From contig ONPY01000005.1 in assembly GCA_900319835.1 (NCBI GenBank), positions 1 to 49,019 of the forward strand: DNA of 49,019 nucleotides, given 5' to 3'. Below are positions 41,363-49,019 of this stretch, one piece after another. Made by a program: the position numbers and the translations under genes. The notes beneath the pieces are model-generated. The model saw nothing but the letters and a program-made list of their open reading frames with translations, did not search any database and was not told the origin of the DNA. The stretch is from an uncultured Eubacteriales bacterium (GTDB taxonomy: Bacteria > Bacillota_A > Clostridia > Oscillospirales > Oscillospiraceae). Every line of letters starts with the position of its first letter. The stretch's first letter is position 1.

Positions 41363-42676
41363 TCAGGCGAAGCGGCCCAGAATGATTTTGACGACAAACA
41401 GCGCGGCAACCAGCAGAATCGCGGGCTCCAGCTCCTTAAAACGGCGGGTGACCAGCTTGTTGAACACATAAAACAGCACGCCGAACATGATGCCGTCCGA
41501 GATGGACGAAGCGCAGATCATGATGATAATGGTCATAAAGGCGGGCACGCTCTCGCTGAAATCGCTGTAGTCGATCTCCCGGATTGGGCTGATCATCATG
41601 AGGCCCACGATGATCAGGGCCGGCGCCGTGGCCGCGCTGGGGATGGAGCCGAACAGCGGCTCGAGAAACAGGGCGGCCAGAAACAAAACGGCGGTGGTGA
41701 CGGCGGTCAGCCCCGTGCGCCCGCCCTCGGCCACGCCTGAGGCGCTCTCCACAAAGGTGGTGACGGTGGAGGTGCCGAGCATGGCGCCTGCGGTGGTGCC
41801 GATGGCATCGGCAAGCAGGGCCTGCTTGCAGCGGGGAATGCTGCCGTCGGGCTGGACAAGGCCGGACTTGCCCGCGCAGCCGATCAGCGTGCCGACGGTG
41901 TCGAACATGTCCACAAACAAAAACGTGAACACCACCACACAGAAGTCAAAGATGCTCCTTCCGCTGGAGAAGATCTCACCGAAGGCAAAGCAGCAGAAGT
42001 AAGGCGCGCTGGGCAGATAGGATCCGCCGGCATAGTGGGTCACGCCGAAGGGGATGCCGACCAGCGTGGTGAGCGCAATGCCGATGAGCAGCGCGCCCCG
42101 GACGTTGTAGACCAGCAGGGCGCTGATGATGAGCAGACCGATCATGGCCACGCCCGGCGCGCCGGCATACCACGCGGCATTGAGTGCGGAGACCGTGCCG
42201 CTGGGGTCGGAGACGATGATACTGGCGTTTTTCAGCCCGATGTAAGCGATGAAGAGGCCGATGCCGGCGCCGATGGCCTTTTTCAGACTGGCGGGGATGC
42301 TGTTGACGATAGCCTCGCGCACGTTGCAGAAGGTCAGTACTATGAAGATGATGCCCTCCACAAAGATGGCCGAGAGCGCCCACTGCCAGGAATAGCCCAT
42401 GCCCAGGCAGACCGTGTAGGAGAAGAAGGCGTTGAGCCCCATCCCCGCCGACAGGCCGAAGGGCAGGTTAGCAACCAGGCCCATGATGAGGGTCGCGATG
42501 GCCGAGGCGATCGCCGTGGCGGAGAAGACCCTGCCAAATTCCATGCCGGAGGCCGACAGGATCCCGGGGTTGACCGCCAGGATGTACGCCATGGTGGCGA
42601 AGGTGGTCAGGCCCGCGATCAGTTCCGTGCGTACATTGGTTCTGTTTTCCTTCAGATGAAACAAACGTTCCAGCAT
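41363..42676 (-). CDS. NCS2-family purine permease, AzgA/PbuG type
   Basis: 437 residues with 12 to 14 membrane helices. The family blocks are clear: TELIAGLTTFATMAYILAVN at 17-36, LPFGLSAGMGLNAFF near 71-85, and TFVESASGVAEGGRTGLTAV in the second half. AzgA/PbuG proteins import adenine, guanine or hypoxanthine with protons; the exact base cannot be told. I looked for a purine riboswitch upstream and found none. Promoter at 42728-42756. Confidence 0.94.
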   Translation of the reverse strand: MLERLFHLKENRTNVRTELIAGLTTFATMAYILAVNPGILSASGMEFGRVFSATAIASAIATLIMGLVANLPFGLSAGMGLNAFFSYTVCLGMGYSWQWALSAIFVEGIIFIVLTFCNVREAIVNSIPASLKKAIGAGIGLFIAYIGLKNASIIVSDPSGTVSALNAAWYAGAPGVAMIGLLIISALLVYNVRGALLIGIALTTLVGIPFGVTHYAGGSYLPSAPYFCCFAFGEIFSSGRSIFDFCVVVFTFLFVDMFDTVGTLIGCAGKSGLVQPDGSIPRCKQALLADAIGTTAGAMLGTSTVTTFVESASGVAEGGRTGLTAVTTAVLFLAALFLEPLFGSIPSAATAPALIIVGLMMISPIREIDYSDFSESVPAFMTIIIMICASSISDGIMFGVLFYVFNKLVTRRFKELEPAILLVAALFVVKIILGRFA

Positions 42677-42727
42677 CTCTCTGTCCTCTTTCTCTTCCAG
42701 CGCCGTTTCCGGTGGTTTTTGTTTTTT

Positions 42728-42756
42728 ATCTTATCACGATGCAGCAGGCAGGGCAA
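42728..42756 (-). promoter_or_regulatory. Promoter of the purine permease gene
   Basis: On the minus strand: TTGCCC (42751-42756), 17-base spacer, TAAGAT (42728-42733). A TTGACA seven bases further up is too far from this -10. Confidence 0.5.
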
Positions 42757-42793
42757 GTGTCAAAGCGGCACGCTCCCGGTCAAAAATGCAAAG

Positions 42794-42823
42794 AATCCCC
42801 ACAGAACACGCTCCGTGGGGATT
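42794..42823 (-). terminator. Terminator of the lysA operon
   Basis: AATCCCCAC (42794-42802) pairs with GTGGGGATT (42815-42823); on the minus strand CTTTGCATTTTT follows. Six bases past the stop of the fusion gene. Confidence 0.65.
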
Positions 42824-42828
42824 TGTTC

Positions 42829-43764
42829 TTACGGTTTGTAAAGGGCGCACTCAGTCACGACGGCGTCCATGGGGATATCGTGGGCGTCCATGGGGATCCG
42901 GTCGGAGAGCAGCGCCTCATAGCACAGGCAGAACTTTTTACAGTTCCGGTCCACCAGGAAGCGGTCATAGTACCCCACGCCGTGGCCCATGCGTCTGCCG
43001 TCCTTCCAGGCCGACACGCAGGGGATCAGCGCCAGGGAGAAGCCGCCGATGCCCGCGGTCTCCCGGTCGTTCACAGGCTCCGGGATGCCGAGGGTGCCGG
43101 GCTGCAGCTCGTCGATCGAGCTGATGCGGACGGCCTTCATGATCCGCCCCGGGTAGCAGCGCGGCACATACAGGGTCTTGCCGCTCTCCAGGGCCGCGGC
43201 GAGGATGGGATAGGTGTCCGGCTCGTCCCACATGCTGACGAAGACAAACACCGACGACGCCTGCCGCCAGGCCTCGCTCTCGAAGATTCTCTCCCGCAGG
43301 GCAAGGTTTGCCGCCTGCCGGTAACTCTCATCCAGCGTCTCGCCCCTGGCCCGGATCTCGCGGCGCAGCGCCTTTTTCTCCTCCCGGATGCGGACGCGTG
43401 CCGAAAGCCGCTCCTCCAGCCACGCGGCCAGGACCGCGGCGCCGCTGTACGCAAAGTCCCGGTCGGCGTAAAGCAGCGTCACGCTCTCCTCCTTCAGGCT
43501 GCGCTCCAGGGTGTAGACGAAGGCGGCGTTGGCCTTTCCGTCCAGTTCCTCCCGGTAGCGGGCGCGAAAGGCCGCAAACTTCTCCGGGGTGTGATCGTAC
43601 CAGGCGCTCAGATCGTCGGAGGGCGCGGCCTCTCTCATCCAGAGGGCGGCCTGGGCCTCCGCCTTGCTCAGACCCTGAGGCCACTGCCGGTCCACCAGGA
43701 CCCGCAGCCCGTCCTCCGGCGCCGCGGGTTCATAGACCCGTTTGACTTGGATGCTTCCCGCCAT
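42829..43764 (-). CDS. Fusion of DUF488 and 5-formyltetrahydrofolate cyclo-ligase
   Basis: 311 residues with two domains that are normally separate genes. Residues 1-120 are a YeaO-like DUF488 domain: RVYEPAAPEDGLRVLVDRQW, GLSKAEA, WYDHTPEKFAAFRARYREEL. Residues 125-311 are a 5-FCL/MTHFS domain: EEKKALRREIRAR, FVFVSMWDEPDT, ALIPCVSAWKDGRRMGHGVG and GYYDRFL (264-270). The enzyme converts 5-formyl-THF to methenyl-THF with ATP, returning a dead-end folate to the one-carbon pool. No frameshift lies at the junction. GGAGGAC precedes the ATG, 27 bases after lysA, so the two are co-transcribed. The job of DUF488 is unknown. Confidence 0.88.
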   Translation of the reverse strand: MAGSIQVKRVYEPAAPEDGLRVLVDRQWPQGLSKAEAQAALWMREAAPSDDLSAWYDHTPEKFAAFRARYREELDGKANAAFVYTLERSLKEESVTLLYADRDFAYSGAAVLAAWLEERLSARVRIREEKKALRREIRARGETLDESYRQAANLALRERIFESEAWRQASSVFVFVSMWDEPDTYPILAAALESGKTLYVPRCYPGRIMKAVRISSIDELQPGTLGIPEPVNDRETAGIGGFSLALIPCVSAWKDGRRMGHGVGYYDRFLVDRNCKKFCLCYEALLSDRIPMDAHDIPMDAVVTECALYKP

Positions 43765-43791
43765 AGATGTCCTCCGTCCTGTTTTTGTTTA

Positions 43792-45087
43792 TCATACATC
43801 CAGCGCGCTCAGATCGTCAAGCGTCTCGCGCCGGACGGCGACATAGCTCTCCCCGTCCCGCAGCATGACCACGGGAGGCCTGCCCAGGCGGTTGTAGTTG
43901 GAGGCCATGGAGTAGTTGTACGCCCCCGTGGTGCAGACAGCCACCCGGTCACCCCGGGCGATATCCGCCGGCAAACTTACAGCGGGCTGGAGAACGTCCC
44001 CGCTCTCGCAGCAGCGGCCCACCAGATCGAAAACCGCGTTCTCTCCCCCGGCGTCCCGGACGGGGAGCACCGTGTATCGGGCCCGGTAGAGGCAGTAGCG
44101 CGGGTTGTCCGCCATGCCTCCGTCCACTGTGACGTAGTTCTTAAAGCCCGGGATGTGCTTGACGGTGCTGACCGTGTAGACCGTCATCCCCGCGTCGGCC
44201 ACGATGCTGCGCCCCGGCTCCATCAGGATGCGCGGCACCGGCAGGTTCAACTCCGCAGACTTTGCCCGGATATGTCCGGCCAGCGCCTGGATGCGCCCGG
44301 GGATGTCCGCCTGCTTATCGCTCTCGACATAGCGCACACCGTAACCGCCGCCGAAATTCAGCGTCCCGGCCGTATAGCCCAGCTCGCTTTGCAGCGCGGC
44401 CATGAAAGAGAGCATCACGTCCGCCGTGTCCTCAAACACCGTCTCGTCAAAGACCATGGAGCCCACGTGGCAGTGGAGCCCTTCCAGCTTCAGATGCGCC
44501 ATTCCCAGCGCTTCGCGCACGAATTCCAGCGCCTGGCCGGTCTCGATGGGGACGCCGAACTTCACGTCCACCTTGCCGGTGCTGATGGCTTCATAGGTGT
44601 GTGGATCAATGCCCGGGGTGATACGCAGCAGGATCTTCTGTGTCACGCCCCGCGCCGCAGCGAGCGTCTCCAGGGCATACAGCTCGGTCGCGTTGTCCAC
44701 GATGACGTGACCCACGCCGGCATCCAGCGCGTAGCGCAGATCCTCATCCGTCTTGCCGTCGCCGTGAAACCAGATTCCCTCGGCCGGATACCCTGCCTGG
44801 ATGGCGGTGTAGATCTCCCCGCGGGAGACGGCGTCCACGTCCATGCCCTCCTCCTTCATAATGCGGTACATCTGTTTGAAGGCGCAGGCCTTGCTTGCGT
44901 AGAGCGGCAGGGCACTCTCCCCGAAGGCTTCGCGGAAGGCGGCCTTGTACATGCGGCAATTGGCGCGGATGCGCGCCTCGTCCATCAGATAGAGGGGCGT
45001 GCCGTACTGCCCGGCCAGAGCGGCCACAGACTGCCCGGCAAAGCGCAGCGCGCCGGTTTCGTCTCTTTGAATGTTGCTGCACAGCAT
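43792..45087 (-). CDS. lysA: Diaminopimelate decarboxylase
   Basis: 431 residues starting at the ATG at 45087; a GTG three codons earlier would sit only two bases from AAGGA. This PLP enzyme makes lysine from meso-diaminopimelate, the last step of the pathway. PLP-binding Lys66 lies in YASKACAF; the phosphate loop is FGGGYGV and the substrate Cys is in RCCESGD. Fold type III: a barrel followed by a beta domain. Length is normal. Promoter at 45121-45149; downstream is the folate fusion gene. Confidence 0.95.
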   Translation of the reverse strand: MLCSNIQRDETGALRFAGQSVAALAGQYGTPLYLMDEARIRANCRMYKAAFREAFGESALPLYASKACAFKQMYRIMKEEGMDVDAVSRGEIYTAIQAGYPAEGIWFHGDGKTDEDLRYALDAGVGHVIVDNATELYALETLAAARGVTQKILLRITPGIDPHTYEAISTGKVDVKFGVPIETGQALEFVREALGMAHLKLEGLHCHVGSMVFDETVFEDTADVMLSFMAALQSELGYTAGTLNFGGGYGVRYVESDKQADIPGRIQALAGHIRAKSAELNLPVPRILMEPGRSIVADAGMTVYTVSTVKHIPGFKNYVTVDGGMADNPRYCLYRARYTVLPVRDAGGENAVFDLVGRCCESGDVLQPAVSLPADIARGDRVAVCTTGAYNYSMASNYNRLGRPPVVMLRDGESYVAVRRETLDDLSALDV

Positions 45088-45120
45088 GGTAATCACATTC
45101 CTTCCCGTTAAGTCTTCAGC

Positions 45121-45149
45121 ATTCTAACACACTACCGAATTGAAGTCAA
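45121..45149 (-). promoter_or_regulatory. Promoter of the lysA operon
   Basis: On the minus strand: TTGACT (45144-45149), 17-base spacer, TAGAAT (45121-45126). Confidence 0.7.
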
Positions 45150-45197
45150 GGCGTTTTCCACCCTGCTTCCTGATTCGCAAATTTTTCCATTCGGAGG

Positions 45198-45254
45198 GTT
45201 GACAAGTGTAGTCTCTTGTGCTATGGTGTCATTGTCTGGACTACAGCTGTAATC
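45198..45254 (+). promoter_or_regulatory. Promoter and two BlaI-type operators
   Basis: Promoter: TTGACA (45199-45204), 17-base spacer, TATGGT (45222-45227). Operators of the GACTACA-N2-TGTAGTC type: site 1 at 45198-45213 (right half TGTAGTC perfect) over the -35, and site 2 at 45239-45254 (GACTACA-GC-TGTAATC) in the leader. Centres are 41 bp apart. Confidence 0.78.
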
Positions 45255-45274
45255 CCTCAAAGGAGGACAAACGC

Positions 45275-45652
45275 ATGCAAAATCAAATTGCCGACAAGAT
45301 TTCCGATTCCGAGCTGGAGGTCATGAAGGTCCTCTGGCAGGCGGGGGACGCCCTGCCCGTCACCGAGATCCGCGAGACCCTGCAGAAAACTCGCGGCTGG
45401 GAGGCCACCACGGTGAAAACTCTGGTGTCCCGCCTAGTCTCCAAGGGCGTGATCCGGCAGGAAAAGCGCAACGTCTTCTATTATTCCCCGCTGATCTCCG
45501 AGCGGGAGTACAACGGCTGGGCGACCGCTCATTTGATTCAGCGCCTGTACCACGGCAGCGCCCGCGATCTCGTGGCGGCTCTGGTCCACTCCGAGGGCCT
45601 GACCAAGGCGGATCTGGAGGAGCTGCGCCAAATGTTCAAGGTGGAGGACTGA
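45275..45652 (+). CDS. BlaI/MecI-family repressor
   Basis: 125 residues from the ATG at 45275 (AAAGGAGG upstream). The winged helix covers about 8-80: ISDSELEVMKVLWQ, TVKTLVSRLVSKGVIRQEK and VFYYSPL, which are diagnostic for the family; the C-terminal dimerisation helices end QMFKVED. It should repress its own operon through the two operators upstream. The partner protease is encoded three bases downstream, and in BlaR1 systems such a protease triggers loss of BlaI from DNA. Confidence 0.95.
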   Translation: MQNQIADKISDSELEVMKVLWQAGDALPVTEIRETLQKTRGWEATTVKTLVSRLVSKGVIRQEKRNVFYYSPLISEREYNGWATAHLIQRLYHGSARDLVAALVHSEGLTKADLEELRQMFKVED

Positions 45653-45655
45653 CAC

Positions 45656-48600
45656 TTGAATACCATTCTGACTTTGACCCTCAGCGGCAGCGCCCTGGCT
45701 CTGCTGCTGCTCCTGCTGCGCGCTGTCTTTGCCCGGCGGATGCCCAGCACCGTCTATTACTACGCCTGGCTGCTGGTGCTGCTGCGCTTTGTATTGCCCC
45801 TGCCCGGGCTGGTGCCTGCGCTGTCACCATCCGCTCAGCCTGAGCCGACTCCCGCTGCGGTGAGCGCGCCGCTGCCCCGCGCGGCCGCTGGGGCGCTTTT
45901 CCCCGGCGCGCCGGGCCTGGGCTTCATCCCGGCCGGTGGCACGGCACCGCTTGATGCCGCCGAGAGAAAAAGCGACACGTCCCCGGCCCCCGCGCCGGAG
46001 CAGACCCTGGCGCCCGCCTCAACCGTAAAGACAGCCTTTGACTGGCGCGCGCCTCAGCTGTGGCTCACCGTGTGGGCCGTCGGCGCGGGGCTGTGCCTCA
46101 TGGTGCCCGTCGTCTCCTATGTCCGTTTCACCGGGAGACTGCGGCGGACACTCAGCAGGCCAGACGCCGCGGTCCGCGTTGTTTATGACTCACTGACCGG
46201 CCGCCGGCCCGCCCTGTATGTGTCCCGGGGTCTGCTCACGCCGCTGATGTACGGGGTATTCTCCCCGAAGATCGTCCTGCCCGCGCGGGAATATGATGTG
46301 GAGACGCTCTCCAACATTCTCCGCCACGAGCTGACGCACTACCGCCGCCTCGACACGCTGTACAAGTGGTTTGCCGCGGCGGTGCTGGCCGCGCACTGGT
46401 TCAACCCTCTCGCCTGGCTCATCCGGCGGGAAGTGAGCCGCGCCTGTGAGCTGAGCTGCGACGAGACGCTGCTGCGCTCCATGTCGCGTTCGGAGAAGCA
46501 ATCCTACGGAAACACCCTGCTGAACATGGCGGCGTCCAGCGCGCTGCCCGCGGGTGTGGTCGCCACCACCTTTTCCACCGAGAAGAAAAACCTGAAAGAA
46601 AGATTGGAGCAAATCATGCATTATAAGAAAAACGGTGCGCGGCTTGTGGCCGCGCTGCTGACCGTCGCGATCCTGGCGGGCTGCGGAATCGCCGCGGGGC
46701 CGAAAGCCTTTGAGACCGCCGCGCCGGATACGCCCGACACGCGGGACGGCGTGCGCGTCTCCACCGTGGACGAGCTGCTGGCCGCCATCGCGCCCAACAC
46801 CACCATTCTTCTGGAGCCCGGGGAGTACGATCTCTCCACCGCCTCCGACTACGCCAAAGACTCCGGCAAGGAATTCTACACCTGGGGCAACGTCTATTCC
46901 GACAGCACCCAGAACGCCGAGCTGCTGATCCACGATGTGGAAAACCTCACCATTCTGGGCGACGGACTGGACACGACCACCATCGCCGCCATCCCCCGCT
47001 ATGCAAACGTGCTGCGCTTTGAGGGCTGCACGGGGCTGACTCTCTCCGGCTTTACTGCCGGGCACACAAGGGAGCCGGGCTTTTGCTCCGGCGGCGTGAT
47101 CCGGCTGGAAAACTGCGCCGGCACCGCCATTGACTCCTGCGGCCTCTTCGGCTGTGGCACCGTGGGCGTCTGGGCCAGCGGCTGCAGCGATCTCAACGTT
47201 AAGGGCTGCCGGATCTACGAGTGCAGCTGGGAGGCGGTGGACGTGAGCCAGTGCCGAAACGTGCGGGTGGAGGACTGTGACATCTACCGCCACGGCGTCC
47301 GCGAGGGCCAGGGCGCTGCCACGAGTCTGTTCCTCGCCTCCTACACCGAGGGCTTCACCGTCTACAACAACCGCATCTACGAAAACGCCGCCGAGTACCT
47401 GCTGAATCTGCAGTACACCCGCAAGGCCGTCTTCCTCTCCAACGACGTGCACGACAACTGGATTGTGGGCTCCATGCTGCTCTTTGAGCAGTACCCCGCC
47501 ATCGTGGACGGGTGCAGCTTCCGCGACAACGACATGCGCTTCTGGCTGCCAAACCGCAGGCTCAACCCCGTCTCCATCGACGGCACGCTTTTGAGCGACG
47601 AGGATCTCGAAAACATGACCCTGCGGGATTTGGACCCGGACACCGCCATCGCCCCCGAGCCCACCGGTGTGCCCGAGACGGTGCGGCCCGGCCAGGACAT
47701 CACCGTCACCAACGTGGACGACTTTCTCAAGGCCATCGGCCCGGACCGCACCATCGTCCTGGACGGGGAGCTCTTCGATCTCTCCGAGGCCCAGGACTAC
47801 GGCTCCTTCGGCGGGGATTACTACTACTGGCAGCAGACCTATGACGGGCCGGAGCTGGTGATCCACGACGTGGACGGGCTCACCATCCACCCCAAGGCCG
47901 CCTACGCCGAGGCCACGACCCTGGCCGCCGTCCCCCGCTACGCAAATGTTTTGAGCTTCAAGGACTGCGGCAACATCCAGCTGGTGGGCTTCACCCTGGG
48001 CCACACGAAGGAGCCCGGTTCCTGCTCGGGCGGCGTGGTGAATCTGGACAACTGCGGCAGTGTCAGGCTGGACGGCATGCACCTCTACGGCTGCGGCATC
48101 CTCGGCCTGCAGACCGCCCGCTGCGCCACGCTTCAGGTGTACCGCACGGAAATCTATGAGTGCTCCCAGGGCGCGGGCCAGTTCTTCCAGACCGACGGCA
48201 TCGAGTTTCTGGACTGCGACATCCACGACGTGCCCTCCCCCGCCCTGGTCTTCCGCGAGTGCGGCGACAAGAGCTGGAACGGCCAGCCGATCTCCGGCCT
48301 CAACGGGATGTTCGATGTGGGCGAAAACGGCGCATTACAGGAGATCCATTATGAAGAACCGGAGGAGCGGGAGTTCACCGGTGCGGTGGAGGATCTGGCC
48401 AACCCCTTCTACAAGGAGGCGCCCACACCGCTGATAGCGGACTCTCCCGTTTATAACTTTGCCGCAAGCGTCCAGCGGGATTTTGACGAGTGGAACTGGC
48501 CGTCTCTGGCGGACAAGGTCGCCTACCCCGTGCAGGTCTTCGTGGAGGATTACAGCGTTGTCCTCCACGACCGGGAGGAATTTCTCGAATGCTTCGGTGA

Positions 48601-48877
48601 CGAGAATGTCATCCACAACCTCACCGAGAGCGGCGCCATCGACCGCATCGCCCGTGCGGGCAACACGGAGTCCGGCTCCACCGTTCTCGGTATGACCCTG
48701 TTGGACCACTATATCGCCGCCACCTGCGTCGGGGATGTGCTGACGGAGGATAACCTGCGCATCCGCGCCATCTCCTTCGCCTCTCCTCTCTGGCCCGGCC
48801 GTCCCTTTGACGCCACAAGCGACGCCCTGGCCGACAATGCACCTCCCGTGCCGCCCACGCCCCAGCCGGCAGCATAA
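45656..48877 (+). CDS. BlaR1-like M56 metalloprotease with giant beta-helix C-terminus
   Basis: 1073 residues from a TTG at 45656, eight bases after GGAGG. Membrane helices at about 8-24, 32-50 and 133-156, an M56 protease loop with zinc motif HELTH (His224, Glu225, His228) and downstream Glu265 in ACELSCDE, another hydrophobic stretch near 238-256, and a last one at 328-343 ending LAGC. BlaR1 would now carry a penicillin-binding domain. Instead residues about 369-650 and 683-870 are two right-handed beta-helix units, and 905-1050 form a further domain that looks NTF2-like. Each unit has PRYANVLxF, (F)TxGHTxEPGxCSGGV and a GCG turn. The units match those of the lipoprotein at 2087-3829. Inferred role: outside signal bound by beta-helices, cytosolic cleavage relieving BlaI. 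Confidence 0.88.
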   Translation: MNTILTLTLSGSALALLLLLLRAVFARRMPSTVYYYAWLLVLLRFVLPLPGLVPALSPSAQPEPTPAAVSAPLPRAAAGALFPGAPGLGFIPAGGTAPLDAAERKSDTSPAPAPEQTLAPASTVKTAFDWRAPQLWLTVWAVGAGLCLMVPVVSYVRFTGRLRRTLSRPDAAVRVVYDSLTGRRPALYVSRGLLTPLMYGVFSPKIVLPAREYDVETLSNILRHELTHYRRLDTLYKWFAAAVLAAHWFNPLAWLIRREVSRACELSCDETLLRSMSRSEKQSYGNTLLNMAASSALPAGVVATTFSTEKKNLKERLEQIMHYKKNGARLVAALLTVAILAGCGIAAGPKAFETAAPDTPDTRDGVRVSTVDELLAAIAPNTTILLEPGEYDLSTASDYAKDSGKEFYTWGNVYSDSTQNAELLIHDVENLTILGDGLDTTTIAAIPRYANVLRFEGCTGLTLSGFTAGHTREPGFCSGGVIRLENCAGTAIDSCGLFGCGTVGVWASGCSDLNVKGCRIYECSWEAVDVSQCRNVRVEDCDIYRHGVREGQGAATSLFLASYTEGFTVYNNRIYENAAEYLLNLQYTRKAVFLSNDVHDNWIVGSMLLFEQYPAIVDGCSFRDNDMRFWLPNRRLNPVSIDGTLLSDEDLENMTLRDLDPDTAIAPEPTGVPETVRPGQDITVTNVDDFLKAIGPDRTIVLDGELFDLSEAQDYGSFGGDYYYWQQTYDGPELVIHDVDGLTIHPKAAYAEATTLAAVPRYANVLSFKDCGNIQLVGFTLGHTKEPGSCSGGVVNLDNCGSVRLDGMHLYGCGILGLQTARCATLQVYRTEIYECSQGAGQFFQTDGIEFLDCDIHDVPSPALVFRECGDKSWNGQPISGLNGMFDVGENGALQEIHYEEPEEREFTGAVEDLANPFYKEAPTPLIADSPVYNFAASVQRDFDEWNWPSLADKVAYPVQVFVEDYSVVLHDREEFLECFGDENVIHNLTESGAIDRIARAGNTESGSTVLGMTLLDHYIAATCVGDVLTEDNLRIRAISFASPLWPGRPFDATSDALADNAPPVPPTPQPAA

Positions 48878-48893
48878 AACAAAGCTGGACCCA

Positions 48894-48921
48894 AAAGCTC
48901 CTCCCGTTTGGGAGGAGCTTT
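48894..48921 (+). terminator. Terminator of the blaI operon
   Basis: AAAGCTCCTCCC (48894-48905), GTTT, GGGAGGAGCTTT (48910-48921), a perfect 12-bp stem, with only a short T stretch at its end. Confidence 0.75.
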
Positions 48922-48946
48922 CAGACTGTAGACAAAGTCCGTTTTT

Positions 48947-48990
48947 CGTCATTGCGAACCAGTGACCGACGTCACTGGTGTGGCAATCCG
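48947..48990. repeat. Palindromic intergenic repeat at the right edge
   Basis: CGTCATTGCGAACCAGTGAC (48947-48966) faces GTCACTGGTGTGGCAATCC (48971-48989). The CGTCATTGCGA...GGCAATCCG layout is a familiar dispersed palindrome in gut Clostridia and other bacteria; that identification is from memory. Confidence 0.65.
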
Positions 48991-49019
48991 TATTCCCCGA
49001 AAGCCGCATGATTCCTGAC

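Noticed and set aside
42677..42793. Purine riboswitch ahead of the purine permease
   Set aside because: Looked for because this transporter class often has one. The leader is short and T-rich, with no three-way junction pattern.
42712..45111. 799-codon plus-strand frame opposite the folate fusion and lysA
   Set aside because: Antisense shadow; both minus-strand genes have complete catalytic motifs.
45001..49019. Beta-lactam resistance locus (BlaI/BlaR1 with beta-lactamase)
   Set aside because: BlaI and M56 parts are present, but the penicillin-binding sensor and any beta-lactamase gene are missing.
1..49019. CRISPR arrays, tRNA or rRNA genes, transposases, integrases, prophage genes
   Set aside because: None seen: no regularly spaced direct repeats, no cloverleaf sequence noticed, and no recombinase motifs among the genes.

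Overview
The window reads as chromosome of a G+C-rich, spore-forming Clostridia species, most like gut Oscillospirales/Oscillospiraceae. This rests on a stage II sporulation phosphatase gene (spoIIE), a complete six-gene Rnf complex, Clostridia-type families (DUF4317, DUF4250, CmpB-like DUF1113 membrane protein), Firmicutes-type TTGACA/TATAAT promoters, AGGAGG ribosome sites and CIRCE elements. The taxonomic placement is inference; no rRNA or tRNA gene is visible.

Layout. 1-8.2 kb: rpmF and its DUF177 partner, an RluA-type pseudouridine synthase, a secreted right-handed beta-helix lipoprotein, a second lipoprotein, a YkpA-type ABC-F ATPase and a polytopic membrane protein. 8.2-13.4 kb: rnfCDGEAB on the minus strand, an ion-pumping ferredoxin:NAD oxidoreductase. 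13.5-20.7 kb: a ZIP metal transporter, a lipoprotein/ECF sigma/anti-sigma-like operon with a possible ECF-type autoregulatory promoter, a patatin lipase, and spoIIE with a small tail-anchored protein. 20.9-24.2 kb: ahcY, DUF1643, a C-N hydrolase and a Nudix hydrolase in one direction. 24.2-33.2 kb: a visibly less G+C-rich segment bounded by two inverted copies of a 66-nt intergenic repeat. It holds a zinc-ribbon membrane protein, a CmpB-like protein, Hsp20 under CIRCE control, small membrane/PepSY proteins, a frameshifted MmcQ/YjbR gene and a 1029-residue hybrid histidine kinase. 33.2-38.6 kb: DUF4317, DUF362, and lon under both a CIRCE element and a promoter interlocked with that of a divergent tetR gene. 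38.6-42.7 kb: tetR, an operon of BspA-type LRR, DUF4250 and a winged-helix/PD-(D/E)XK-like protein, a nitroreductase and an AzgA-type purine permease. 42.8-48.9 kb: lysA with a DUF488/5-formyl-THF cyclo-ligase fusion, then a BlaI-type repressor and a BlaR1-type M56 protease carrying a very large beta-helix C-terminus.

Most unusual. (1) The BlaR1-like protein has, instead of a penicillin-binding sensor, two beta-helix units of the same family as the two units in the lipoprotein about 42 kb away: a candidate new sensor and secreted-partner system. (2) A protein whose N-terminal winged helix carries the NRVLY...W pattern of Z-alpha (Z-DNA/Z-RNA binding) domains joined to a nuclease-like core. 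(3) Two CIRCE elements (hsp20, lon) and interlocked tetR/lon promoters with two palindromes 41 bp apart. (4) A DUF488/5-FCL fusion. (5) An ABC-F protein in which every element of one ATP site is degenerate.
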